Shown here piece after piece: positions 10,401-18,524 of a DNA stretch of 64,000 bases. The notes under the pieces were generated by a model. The model had not been told where the DNA came from and did not search any database. It worked only from the letters and a program-made list of their open reading frames with translations. Location of the stretch: assembly GCF_036880985.1 (NCBI RefSeq), contig NZ_JBAJNO010000003.1, positions 304,807 to 368,806 of the forward strand. Reading direction: 5' to 3'. Source of the DNA: Limibacter armeniacum (lineage in GTDB: Bacteria; Bacteroidota; Bacteroidia; Cytophagales; Flammeovirgaceae). Numbering within the stretch: position 1 is the first letter of the stretch; the number at the start of each line of letters is the position of its first letter. The position numbers were made by a program, and so were the translations under genes.

Positions 10401-11433
10401 AAGGGTCATAGATATTGACACCACCGAAATAAGTGCCAATCCAGATGGAGCCCCTTCTGTCCCTCATTAAGGCATGTACCGACTCGTGTGAAAGCCCTGA
10501 GATATATTCAGGGTGATAAGTGTGGCTTTCAAAACCATCGGCTCCTTTTTTCAGTATGCTGATCCCCTTAAAAGTGCCAAACCAAAGGTTCCCTTCCCTA
10601 TCCTCCACTATATCCCTGACCGTATTATGGCAGAGCGAAAGCGGGCTAGTCGGGTCATACTGATACCGAATAAAACTGCCTTTGTCTTTCTGAAGCAGCG
10701 AAACCCCTTCACCTGTACAAAACCATAAGCGATTTTGGCTGTCCTCATAGATGCGGTACACAAAATTGTTACTGATGCTTTTCGGGTTATCCTGCTCATG
10801 CTGGAACTGCATGACACTCTCCGAATCAGGGTTGTAGAGTAAGACACCACTCCTAGAGGTACCAATCCAGAAGTGTCCTTCATGATCCTGAAAGATGCTC
10901 ATCACGTCATAGGCTGAGAGTCTTTCCTCATGCATAAAAGTTTTCTGAAGAGAATCATAACGGTAGATACCATTGTCCATACCAACCCAAAGGTTGCCTT
11001 CCTGATCTGTTTCCAGCACATGGAGCAGACTGCCTTTCAAACCCGAAGTTCCCATGCCATATAACAGGAAATTTTGGAAGCCTCCTGTCAGTTCATCATA
11101 GAGACTGATCCCCATATTGGTTCCTACCCAGATGTTTCCAAACCTGTCCTGAGCGATATCCCTGATTACGTTTCCACTGAGCGAAGTCGAGTCATTTACC
11201 TCATGGCGGAAAACCTTCACCTCATGTCCATCATAGCGGTTCAACCCGTCACGGGTTCCAATCCAGACAAACCCCTGCCTGTCTTCCAGAAATGCCAATA
11301 CGGATGTCTGCGAAAGTCCATCTTCCACCATCAGGTGCTTGAAGTTCAATTGCTGAGCAAATGAGAATGCAGAAAAAATCAATAGACCGCTTACAAGAAG
11401 CAAGTGCCTGAAGTGTTTTGGGGTTACAAACAT
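7429..11433 (-). CDS. Hybrid two-component system regulator (HTCS)
   Basis: 1334 residues that combine sensor and response regulator. Order: signal peptide (about 1-26), two seven-bladed propellers made of repeats of the Reg_prop type (DRQGFVWIGTRDGLNRYD and similar, about 30-700), a Y_Y_Y domain (about 715-780), one membrane helix (about 785-808), HisKA with NISHEFRTPL (phospho-acceptor His about 843), HATPase with DTGKGI and GSGVGLALTKGI, receiver domain with LIVDDNQDM and the acceptor Asp in SDVMMPG (about 1130), and a C-terminal AraC-type DNA-binding domain (about 1235-1330). HTCS proteins sense a glycan fragment in the periplasm and activate the linked susCD operon. All key residues are present, so it should be functional. 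Confidence 0.96.
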   Translation of the reverse strand: MFVTPKHFRHLLLVSGLLIFSAFSFAQQLNFKHLMVEDGLSQTSVLAFLEDRQGFVWIGTRDGLNRYDGHEVKVFRHEVNDSTSLSGNVIRDIAQDRFGNIWVGTNMGISLYDELTGGFQNFLLYGMGTSGLKGSLLHVLETDQEGNLWVGMDNGIYRYDSLQKTFMHEERLSAYDVMSIFQDHEGHFWIGTSRSGVLLYNPDSESVMQFQHEQDNPKSISNNFVYRIYEDSQNRLWFCTGEGVSLLQKDKGSFIRYQYDPTSPLSLCHNTVRDIVEDREGNLWFGTFKGISILKKGADGFESHTYHPEYISGLSHESVHALMRDRRGSIWIGTYFGGVNIYDPYLNQFSFYGTDNLYKEKGVSFRVVGPMAVDNNQQLWIGTEGKGINKLDLKTGKFEHLDTRHFDVEKVNVKSLCWSSDNKLWIGLHRGGIFIYDPSRKSYKEFAPEGRNYRDNAVLSIKESGDRVLLATHLGLDIYNKANGKVNRVKLHGEQTVEVRDVIVDKDGNIWFATESKGVFSYNEQAGIIHHYPTLGENTNGLTSNFTCTLMESSDGHIWIGTKSGGLNCLDKQTGKFTYFTAEDGLPSNSINAMVEDQDGAIWISTLKGISRYQPDQGTFTTFRCGEMIPVEELNERALVQAGNGQFFVGSMQGLVAFNAGQVSQESYEPPVTLTWLKVNNQKIYPSDESGILEKPLSASKKITLTYEHTNFSLGYTALDFLNSPDTRFAYRLEGLDKDWINSESNYSVGYANLAAGNYTFRLRLEGAKDQEVSLQIEVLPAPYFTWWAYLLYAFAAFGLILLFRNYTIRIEKMKHSLELAEVERNKLEELSQMKLQFFTNISHEFRTPLTLIMTPIRSLLENRKADKETRHKLDMVYRNSQRLYNLINELMDFRKQETGHLKLQMKEESLLDFLQHIHQLFQDHATHLGVDFQLNLSESAPVWIDSYQMEKVMVNLLSNAFKFTEKGGAVRLASSLSADGKSVEISVTDTGKGIRTENLDSIFERFYQVEGDKRLQSLGSGVGLALTKGIVEMHGGKIQVESEEGKGTVFRISLRLSDSHIPIELKQAQIEKEENKEMDGLSILIVDDNQDMRSLVGSCFDASCKLLEAEDGEQGFELALKHTPNLIISDVMMPGISGTELCRKLKRHVKTAHIPVLLLTAKHGKDAKLVGLEAGADDYVTKPFDANLLRVRCKNLIRSHQVLLKRMVKAEKTGLKQENSMSLLDDKLVRDVRNVISKHLADPDLNVNLLAKEVGVGRTMLFTKLKSLTGQTPNDLILQYRLEKASEMLMADKSRSVSEVCYAVGFNSPKYFSKCFQKQYGHSPTQYITLFAD

Positions 11434-11530
11434 AAATCACGGATTATAAAGGGTAACTTCAACAGTTAATATAATAATTCCGTGATTTTTTTATTTGTTT
11501 AAGGGAAGGAATCTTATCAGCAATAAACCA

Positions 11531-12865
11531 TCAAGTCTCATAACTCTCCAACATAACACTGATAATCAAATCAATGGCATTACTCCATGCAGCCTCTACT
11601 TCCTGTGTAAAAAACACTCCTAACTCTTCCTTGATGGTTTCCAGTAATACTTCTTTCAATACAGGATAATGTGCTGCCTCAACACCATACTTGATATGCT
11701 GCTTGCCCAAGCTTTTAAGCCCTAGCTTCAGGTAATCGGGTCTACTTAAAGAGTAAATCACACCACTCAACATATGGGTCAGCATCCTTCCCTGCTCCAG
11801 CATATTCTTCTGAAACAGTTGTCTTACGGCAGGAGCCCTTTCAAAAAGTTTGGTGTAAAAATGTTCTGCAAATGCTTCCTCATTTTTAAGCAACATATCC
11901 AAAGTAGCTTGCACTTCAAGGTTGGTATCAAACTCTATAAAACCTTGTACCTCATAGAGTTCATACTTTTCCTCTTTCCCTTTCAGGTTTACTTCCGTTT
12001 TCACACCAAACTTGAGTGTTCCCTCAGGTAAGTTGTCCAGAAATGTCTTGGAAACTAGCAAGCTTGTGTTCAACTCCTTGTTTTGTCCCTGAATACGACT
12101 TGCTACATTAACAGGGTCTCCTAAAACTGAAAACTGCTTGTGCTTTGGATGACCAATATTTCCGACAAAGGCTCTACCGAAATGAATGCCAATCCCTACC
12201 TGAAACTCCGTTTCAAAGTCCTTCAACTCAACCCTGTTGAGCCGTTCTACAGCATAAAGCATTCCGAGTCCTGCCCTCATGGCATCCATACAAGTTTTTT
12301 CATTGTCTCCTCCTCCAGTACCAAAAAGCCCTACAATCTCATCCCCTACATACTGATAGATAATCCCATTGTTCATCAGGATCGGGTCTCCCAATATGGT
12401 AAAGAAACGATTAAGCATATGTGCCAAATCAAAGGTAGGGTGTTGTGCGGCAATGGTGGTAAAGTTTCGCATATCGCAGAAAAGGATTGCCAAGGGGCGC
12501 TCTTCTCCAATATCTTCAGGCAGGGTCTCGATTTGCAATTTACTGATCTCGGCACTTGTCCATACCAAACGTTGCAAGGAGACATCACCCTGTACCTTGC
12601 TTTGGCATGCCAGTCGGATAGACGGGTCCCAGTTCCGTTCCTGTGCGATGATCTTTTCCTTCATGGAAGGAGGAGACAAATGCTCAAGACCTTCAATTAT
12701 CCGTACCCTGCAAGTGGTACAATAACCATTTCCACCGCATTCATGCAGGTGAGGAATCTTATTGGCAATTGAGACTTCAAGTATAGTTGAGAATGGCTTT
12801 TCAACATGTACCAAACGGTTGATACTGCAATACTTGATTTTCGGTGTAGTGTTTTCCATCAGCAT
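11531..12865 (-). CDS. 2Fe-2S ferredoxin - class III nucleotide cyclase - globin fusion
   Basis: 444 residues with three domains. Residues about 10-105 are a ferredoxin domain with Cys43, Cys49, Cys52 and Cys87 in adrenodoxin-type spacing (C-x5-C-x2-C...C). Residues about 122-300 are a class III adenylate/guanylate cyclase with metal ligands Asp131 and Asp175 and transition-state residues Asn253 and Arg257. The two base-selecting positions are Gln171 and Ser246, rather than the Lys/Asp(Thr) of typical adenylate cyclases, so ATP versus GTP cannot be called. Residues about 315-444 resemble a haem globin, with GKQH (His390) as likely proximal ligand followed by the flavohaemoglobin-like YGV...HYPVLKE pattern. 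Likely a cytosolic redox and O2/NO-responsive second-messenger enzyme. It has no operon partner. Confidence 0.88.
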   Translation of the reverse strand: MLMENTTPKIKYCSINRLVHVEKPFSTILEVSIANKIPHLHECGGNGYCTTCRVRIIEGLEHLSPPSMKEKIIAQERNWDPSIRLACQSKVQGDVSLQRLVWTSAEISKLQIETLPEDIGEERPLAILFCDMRNFTTIAAQHPTFDLAHMLNRFFTILGDPILMNNGIIYQYVGDEIVGLFGTGGGDNEKTCMDAMRAGLGMLYAVERLNRVELKDFETEFQVGIGIHFGRAFVGNIGHPKHKQFSVLGDPVNVASRIQGQNKELNTSLLVSKTFLDNLPEGTLKFGVKTEVNLKGKEEKYELYEVQGFIEFDTNLEVQATLDMLLKNEEAFAEHFYTKLFERAPAVRQLFQKNMLEQGRMLTHMLSGVIYSLSRPDYLKLGLKSLGKQHIKYGVEAAHYPVLKEVLLETIKEELGVFFTQEVEAAWSNAIDLIISVMLESYET

Positions 12866-13098
12866 TATGGCTGTTTTCTTATTAAACCGAAAGTGGATTT
12901 TTAAAATTCTATTTCAATTAGAATCTGGAAAACAATCAGCCATAGGTGCTTCTCGCTTTGGAGCAGAGATACCGTTTATTTAGTTTCGAACTTTGGTGAA
13001 TGGAACAATGGTGTCGCTCCTAGCGGAGCTGAAAAACCGAGATGCTTTTTGGCTACAAAGATTCAACTCCTACGGAGGTAAAAGTCTATTTATAAAGT
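12866..13098. repeat. Intergenic stretch with two short GC-rich inverted repeats
   Basis: GCTCC-TAGC-GGAGC (13016-13029) and CTCC-TAC-GGAG (13067-13077) stand about 40 bp apart in AT-rich DNA. The pair looks like a small dispersed palindromic repeat, but copy number elsewhere in the genome cannot be seen. No other feature was found in this stretch. Confidence 0.35.
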
Positions 13099-13278
13099 AT
13101 GTTTAGGGGCCCTAATGTCTATAACAAAAATGCCATATTTGAGATGATTAAACATCCTATTCCGATTAAGGCACATATTCATCAAACCGCCTTTTGCAAT
13201 GGAATAGTGTTCTTGAAGGATACCTCCACATTGCATATTTATGAGTTGGATGTAGACACCTTAATAAAGCAAAGTTGA
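13099..13278 (+). CDS. Small ORF, 59 residues, possibly a gene remnant
   Basis: ATG at 13099, stop at 13276-13278. The peptide has a plausible protein composition, including IPIKAHIHQTAFCNGIVFLK, but no signal peptide or recognisable family, and no clear ribosome-binding site. It follows directly on two palindromic repeats. It could be the surviving end of a larger gene. Confidence 0.3.
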   Translation: MFRGPNVYNKNAIFEMIKHPIPIKAHIHQTAFCNGIVFLKDTSTLHIYELDVDTLIKQS

Positions 13279-13377
13279 CCTTATATCAAGGTAAAAGTGT
13301 TTGTTGCAATATGGCAGCTTCCATTGGTGGAAGCTGCTTTTTCCATTATAGAATGACTAATATCAAAACGGTAAATG

Positions 13378-16167
13378 CTAATTCCCATTCTCTATCAGAT
13401 ACTTCTTTAAAATTTCTGCTGTCTTGGTTTTCTCAAACTTCCAATCTGAATATGGCAAAGGCATTACCTTAATCCCTGCCCTATTTAAAATCCTGTATCG
13501 CTCAATACCGAAAACATCCGCATATTCACCAGGGTAGCCCACCAAATCAATTCCCATATAATTTCCCTGATGCTTTACCAGCAAGTCAATCTTTAATGCT
13601 GCCACTGGAAAGCCTGACCAATACTGATGTATGTCCCAAGCTTTTAACTCATCAATCACTTCCTCCAAGAAATGGTCATGTTCAAGGTTCTCATGCACAG
13701 TCATTGTATTTCTATTCGCTGACTGCATATAAGCATGAAGCAATGAGCCTTTTTTCAACTCCTCTTCTTTTACAGATAAATAGACAAATTGCTGACGCCT
13801 TGCTCTAGTTATAGATACATTAAAAACGTCTTCCTTATTGATATGATGGAATGCTGAGTGGTGTGAATCTACATCTACAGCAAAAGAAATATGCATAATA
13901 TCACGCTCCTCTCCCTGAAAACTATAAGCCGTACCAACTCTCAACTTATGCCTGTCTAGCTCTTCATTGCTGAAGCGATCCAACAGCTGAGCAGCCAAGT
14001 GATCTACCTGTGCACGGAAAGGTGACAGTACACCAACCGTCGTTACATATTCATCAGACAGTTCGGCTTCATCGTCAATCAGCTTGCGGATATTGTCCAA
14101 CAACTGTTCAGCTTCCACTTCATTATGTCCTTTCTTATCACGAACCCCTTCACATGGAATAAAGTAAAGCCCCTTCTCTTCATGGTCAGGCCTTGATGTC
14201 ATTACACGCAAACCATCATCATAAAAACGTTGGTTACTGAACGCAATGATCGGCTCCAAACTTCGGAAGTGCTCATCCAACATGGCAACCTGATCTCCTG
14301 ATTGCAATGCATTGGTCACCAAATCCAACACACTCCAATCCCGATAATTCAGCACTGAACGGTCCATTTCGCTCAGACCATATTTCTGCTGAAATACGGT
14401 TTGAAGCCCTTTTGGTAAAAAGGAAACATGTCGCAACTGACTTGGATCTCCCGCAAATACGACCCGCTTGGCACGTTGCATCAACGGCAGGCAACTGGCA
14501 ATATCACATTGTGTTGCTTCATCAATTATAACGACATCAAACATTTCCTTTTGCAGTGGCAATACTTCCTTGATATTGGACAGATTCGTCATCCAGATTG
14601 GAAATGCTTTCAGTACAGTTGCAAAATCAATCTCCTTAAACTTGTTGATCTTGTCCGTATCACTTGACAGCTTTAGTGCTTCATGGAAGTTCTTAAGGTC
14701 ATTCCAATTGGTTTTCAAAACTTGGAGTACCTGAGAAATATACTTTAGCTGTATCAGCTGACTTACTTCGTCATTTTGGGTCTGGTCATACTCTGAAAGG
14801 GTATTGGTCAGTTCCCAAACCGGTGTTTGCCACTTGTTTCGGAAGCTCATCAGTTCGGTTTTCATTCTATGCCAAAACCCGCTCTCTTCCAAACTCAAGT
14901 GCTCTCCCCATTTCAGCTCCTTGTCAACCTCCTTCAGAAAAGTCTGCTCAATTTTATGGATTTGCTTCTTCCTAGTTTTAATCGCTTCCTCTAGCTGATA
15001 AATGGTTTGCTCCAACGCCGAATTCGTAATTCTTTTTGGAATACCAAACTCATTCAAAAGGTATTGCAATGAGTTTGCTCTGGTCAGTAATGCTTTTAGA
15101 AAACGTCTTAACGGAGTTGCGTATACACGCTTCTTACCACCCCTAACCACACATTTATCGATGCCTATCTGTGAAGAAATTTTTTCTTTAATCACATCTA
15201 CCGCTTCATCCGTGCGAGAAGCAATCAACACAGATTCACCTCTGCTCATATGCTCAATGGCTATTGCTCCAATCGTATAGCTTTTACCAGTACCCGGAGG
15301 CCCAACTATTAAAGTCAATGGATTGACGGCACTTGAGCGCAAGATTGCCTGTTGTGCCTCACTCAATATGATCGGGATATTCCCTTTTTGATAAGTTGAA
15401 CGTTTTACTTCAATAGTCTCATCAAACAGGGATCGCAATGGAATTGCATAATCATCGGTCTGAGAAATCTCAGTCAGTTCATTCAGTACTCCTCTTGTAT
15501 TGGAGGACTTTGCCACAATTCCCAACATGCTGGCAGGATGCAGCACAAGCTTTTCCCCTTTATATTCTTTCAGGTCAGTGATGGACTTTCGAATATTCTT
15601 GACAGTTGTATGTTCAGGGTAGGTATAAATATTTTGCACTTCCACATGTGGGAAATGCTTCTGAAACACTTTTTCAATAGTACTGACATCCTCAAAATAG
15701 AGATAATCACTTGTCAGTTCACCAAACAAATCGTCCAGCGAAACATTGTCCTCTGTATTCTTGTTCAGCAGACCAATCAGCGGATAATTCAATCTCCTTT
15801 CTTCAGGTGAAATGGAGAGATAGTAAAACTCGTCCTTTTCTTCAACTTGGGCTGGATAGTAAAAAAGAGGTGCACAAAGCCTTTTTAGCTCACCTTTCGG
15901 ATCCAAATAATGACCACAAACGAAAAAGGCAGCATACACCAGTTCTTTTTCTTTTTCAAACCACTTCAATTCTTTTTGAATGGCTGCAGCTTTTTCAATG
16001 TCAATCGGAACAACAGGATAACTCTCATTGATCAGTTCTTCCTTTCCTTCCATGTATATCTTTTGTTCTACCTTGCTGTCCAAAAAATCAAACAAGGCAA
16101 GCTCCTTATTGTCAGAGCGATAGCAATCATGAAAGTATCGGAGAATATTAGCCAGATCAGCAGTCAT
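13378..16167 (-). CDS. SF1 (Upf1/Dna2-like) helicase with C-terminal nuclease-like domain
   Basis: 929 residues. Helicase motifs in order: Walker A GPPGTGKS (about residue 293), Walker B/motif II VVIIDEAT (about 548), motif III AGDPSQLRH (about 573), motif IV/V GVLSPFRAQVD and TAYSFQGEERD (about 720-765), motif VI SITRARR (about 789). A long insertion between motifs I and II (about 350-500) is rich in charged, probably coiled-coil sequence. The C-terminal 90 residues show an ID(L)LV...MGIDLVG...R..IL...GI.V pattern, like the degenerate Vsr/MTES_1575 restriction-endonuclease fold that often follows such helicases. Function may be nucleic-acid remodelling, repair or defence. No partner gene is adjacent on the same strand. 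Confidence 0.85.
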   Translation of the reverse strand: MTADLANILRYFHDCYRSDNKELALFDFLDSKVEQKIYMEGKEELINESYPVVPIDIEKAAAIQKELKWFEKEKELVYAAFFVCGHYLDPKGELKRLCAPLFYYPAQVEEKDEFYYLSISPEERRLNYPLIGLLNKNTEDNVSLDDLFGELTSDYLYFEDVSTIEKVFQKHFPHVEVQNIYTYPEHTTVKNIRKSITDLKEYKGEKLVLHPASMLGIVAKSSNTRGVLNELTEISQTDDYAIPLRSLFDETIEVKRSTYQKGNIPIILSEAQQAILRSSAVNPLTLIVGPPGTGKSYTIGAIAIEHMSRGESVLIASRTDEAVDVIKEKISSQIGIDKCVVRGGKKRVYATPLRRFLKALLTRANSLQYLLNEFGIPKRITNSALEQTIYQLEEAIKTRKKQIHKIEQTFLKEVDKELKWGEHLSLEESGFWHRMKTELMSFRNKWQTPVWELTNTLSEYDQTQNDEVSQLIQLKYISQVLQVLKTNWNDLKNFHEALKLSSDTDKINKFKEIDFATVLKAFPIWMTNLSNIKEVLPLQKEMFDVVIIDEATQCDIASCLPLMQRAKRVVFAGDPSQLRHVSFLPKGLQTVFQQKYGLSEMDRSVLNYRDWSVLDLVTNALQSGDQVAMLDEHFRSLEPIIAFSNQRFYDDGLRVMTSRPDHEEKGLYFIPCEGVRDKKGHNEVEAEQLLDNIRKLIDDEAELSDEYVTTVGVLSPFRAQVDHLAAQLLDRFSNEELDRHKLRVGTAYSFQGEERDIMHISFAVDVDSHHSAFHHINKEDVFNVSITRARRQQFVYLSVKEEELKKGSLLHAYMQSANRNTMTVHENLEHDHFLEEVIDELKAWDIHQYWSGFPVAALKIDLLVKHQGNYMGIDLVGYPGEYADVFGIERYRILNRAGIKVMPLPYSDWKFEKTKTAEILKKYLIENGN

Positions 16168-16289
16168 AAAAATGAATTTCGGTTGATATAAGGATTCAAA
16201 AAAATGGGTAACACCCTAGCGAATTGCCATGGTACAATTCTAAAAATATAAACTTAAAAAAAATATTGTTTTGTATATCACCATTAGGT

Positions 16290-16480
16290 ATTTCATCGCC
16301 TACTTCCACAAAATCATAACCAATCCAAATCTCTCCCTATGATTTCGTAAATTCTGAAATTAGGATATCATCATAATCTTCCAATTCATACCTGCTATAA
16401 TCTGCTTCAATAAAAGCATCAAACAATTCTGCTATTACAAACTCCCCTACCCAAAAGTGACTTTTCTCTTTTTTTCATAT
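16290..16480 (-). pseudogene. Degenerate coding remnant
   Basis: On the minus strand one frame reads like ordinary protein (KSHFWVGEFVIAELFDAF, then a tyrosine/acid-rich stretch), is interrupted by TAG at about 16340, and resumes with GEIWIGYDFVEVGDEIPNG. The only nearby ATG (MKKREKS...) is in another frame, as if an A run had slipped. I read this as a broken gene of unknown family. Confidence 0.35.
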
Positions 16481-16501
16481 ACCTAACATTATCCTATAAA
16501 A

Positions 16502-16545
16502 AAACCGTAGATCAAGACTTTATTAAATTGCCTAATCCACGGTTT
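16502..16545. terminator. Stem-loop between remnant and metallo-hydrolase gene
   Basis: AAACCGTAGAT pairs with ATCCACGGTTT (10 of 11 bases) around a 22-base loop, downstream of the minus-strand metallo-hydrolase gene. The loop is long, so strength is uncertain. Confidence 0.45.
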
Positions 16546-16622
16546 AATATTTCTATTCCGAAACTGAGTAAGAAGTTGCTATCCTCTATTTAACATAAGA
16601 AAATTTATGTCACACTACCTAC

Positions 16623-17741
16623 TTATTTGGAAGCTACTTGTCTATTTAATACATGTTTCCACCAACGCTCCTGTGGTTCCATTCCATTCAAAGAGAATCT
16701 TTCTCCAATAAAAGGACTTACCACTTCCACATTATGCTTGTCAGCTGCGGTTAGCAATCTTTCCACAGGATCTGTCCACGTATGCATTGCCAATTCAAAA
16801 GCGCCCCAATGTATCGGCATCATTTTCTTTCCTTTCACATCCAAGTGTGCCTGCAAAGTCTCCTCTGGCATCATATGGATTTGAGCCCATTTTTCATTGT
16901 ACTGACCACATTCCATCAATGTAAAGTCAAATGGCCCGAACTTTTCTCCAATCTGTTTGAAATGTCCTGCATAACCACTGTCACCACTGAAATAAAGATT
17001 GGTATGACTTCCCTGAATCACCCAAGACGACCACAGTGTAGCGTTTCGGTCTGTCAAGCCTCGACCTGAAAAGTGTCTTGAAGGGGTACAAACCAACTTG
17101 ATATGCTCCAGTGTAGTGTCTTGCCACCAATCCAGTTCTGTAATTTTATCTGCTTTTACTCCCCAACGTTGTAAGTGCGCCCCTACACCTAGTGGCACGT
17201 AAAAGTGATTTACGACTTTATCCAGCTTTACTATCGAAGAATGGTCTAAGTGATCATAGTGGTCATGGGAAATAATGACTGCATCAATATCCTCAATAGC
17301 ATCAATGTCTATTTTTTCTTCATATGGAAAACGGTTGATCATAAATGGCACTGGAGAGGCAGCTTTGCCAAGCATTGGATCTAGAAGAATCCTTTGACCT
17401 TCCATCTCCAGCAAAAATGCTGAATGACCAAACCAAGTCAAGTAAGTAAGTGAGTCAACAGCGGACTGGTCCCCTTCTCCAAACTTTACAGGCAGTGGCT
17501 GAGATGGTGTTCCATTTACCTTTTGAAAGTATTCCTTCATTGTTTCCAACATACTTCCAACTCCCATGTCCATCGAGGTTTCTACCAGATTGACAAATTT
17601 ACCGTCTTTGTAGTTTCTTGAATTTTTCATCTTATCTAAGGATATGCCTGTCGCCTTACCACCAAACTGAGGCGCACAGTTGACAAACAATACAACCGCT
17701 GCAGTAAGAAGCAATACAGCCGTTATCAATTTTTTAAGCAT
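16623..17741 (-). CDS. MBL-fold metallo-hydrolase (NAPE-PLD/UlaG-like)
   Basis: 372 residues with an N-terminal hydrophobic segment (about 5-22) that acts as a signal or anchor; the LFVNC sequence there is a poor lipobox. The beta-lactamase-fold metal site is intact: HDHYDHLDH (residues 159-167), with later histidines in the TPSRHFSGRG and PIHWGAFELA regions. The LTWFGHSAFLLEM start and RILLDPMLG strand are typical of the NAPE-PLD/RomA-like branch. Such enzymes hydrolyse phosphodiester or lactone substrates; the substrate here is unknown. A TetR gene lies just upstream on the same strand, and a copy of the presumed TetR operator stands 56 bp before this start, so induction by a small molecule is likely. 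Confidence 0.85.
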   Translation of the reverse strand: MLKKLITAVLLLTAAVVLFVNCAPQFGGKATGISLDKMKNSRNYKDGKFVNLVETSMDMGVGSMLETMKEYFQKVNGTPSQPLPVKFGEGDQSAVDSLTYLTWFGHSAFLLEMEGQRILLDPMLGKAASPVPFMINRFPYEEKIDIDAIEDIDAVIISHDHYDHLDHSSIVKLDKVVNHFYVPLGVGAHLQRWGVKADKITELDWWQDTTLEHIKLVCTPSRHFSGRGLTDRNATLWSSWVIQGSHTNLYFSGDSGYAGHFKQIGEKFGPFDFTLMECGQYNEKWAQIHMMPEETLQAHLDVKGKKMMPIHWGAFELAMHTWTDPVERLLTAADKHNVEVVSPFIGERFSLNGMEPQERWWKHVLNRQVASK

Positions 17742-17796
17742 TTGTATCTCTATTTGTTTTAACCTTACCCAAATAAAAAGCTTCTCTCATTTCGGT

Positions 17797-17816
17797 AAGT
17801 AAGTAATCACTCACTA
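17797..17816. promoter_or_regulatory. Predicted TetR operator, copy 1
   Basis: AAGTAAGTAATCACTCACTA matches the palindrome upstream of the tetR gene at 18 of 20 positions. It sits between the tetR stop and the metallo-hydrolase start. Confidence 0.7.
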
Positions 17817-17830
17817 ATAACGCATTCTAT

Positions 17831-18370
17831 TTAAGAAAGGTTGTACTTAGACTTCAAAAAATTGATAAAACTTTCTTGCTCAATATGATCGGCTTCCAAT
17901 AAGTAGGTGAAAACAGACCCTAGCATCATTAATATCAAGTTGGTCTCAGCTTTTGGGTTTTGGTAACCCAACTCTTTGTAGGCTTTTTCCAATAAGGTTC
18001 TTAAGTCATCAAACTTTCCTGCCGCATGGTATTTCGCTGCGATCAAGGGAGACTGGTACTTTAAAGTCATCTGTAATTTCCAGAAATCTGCATGCTCACG
18101 AACCATTAGCAACAAAAAATCAAACATCCCTTCAATAATGCTTTTAGGGTCCGTCATCCCTAAAATCGGTGTAATAAAGGCATTCATATGTTCATTGCCT
18201 TGTGCCACAATTGCATCCAACAGTCCTTCCTTATTTTTAAAGTGCTTAAAAATCAATGCTTCAGAAACACCTGCTTCCTTGGCAATCCGGCTGGTAGATG
18301 TATTGGCATAACCTTGAGTTGAAAACAGGTCAATAGCAGTATTCAATATACTTTCTTTCTTATCCGTCAT
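17831..18370 (-). CDS. TetR/AcrR family transcriptional regulator
   Basis: 179 residues. Residues about 5-50 form the TetR DNA-binding domain (ILNTAIDLFSTQGYANTSTS, then EAGVSEALIFKHFKNKEGLL). The C-terminal helices form the ligand-binding dimer domain, which matches no specific subfamily I can name. A perfect palindrome 12 bp before the start codon and a near copy before the next gene suggest that it represses itself and the downstream metallo-hydrolase gene. Confidence 0.92.
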   Translation of the reverse strand: MTDKKESILNTAIDLFSTQGYANTSTSRIAKEAGVSEALIFKHFKNKEGLLDAIVAQGNEHMNAFITPILGMTDPKSIIEGMFDFLLLMVREHADFWKLQMTLKYQSPLIAAKYHAAGKFDDLRTLLEKAYKELGYQNPKAETNLILMMLGSVFTYLLEADHIEQESFINFLKSKYNLS

Positions 18371-18381
18371 AGCTTAATGTA

Positions 18382-18401
18382 TAGTAAGTAATCACTTACT
18401 A
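18382..18401. promoter_or_regulatory. Predicted TetR operator, copy 2
   Basis: TAGTAAGTAATCACTTACTA consists of two perfect 8-bp arms around AATC, immediately upstream of tetR. A TAATTTTG element (18434-18427, minus strand) lies further upstream as a candidate -7 box, which would put the operator just downstream of the transcription start. Confidence 0.75.
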
Positions 18402-18524
18402 AAATAATAGAAAAGAGAAAAAGGTTCAAAATTATTACAATTTGAGTCCTATTTAGCATTTGGGGGTTAACACTTTTCATGCTTATTTCGCCCATCCTTA
18501 ATTCAAAGCTCAAACAACTTCGAA

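Noticed and set aside
9841..10470. 209-codon ORF opposite the HTCS propeller region.
   Set aside because: Antisense shadow of a strongly conserved gene.
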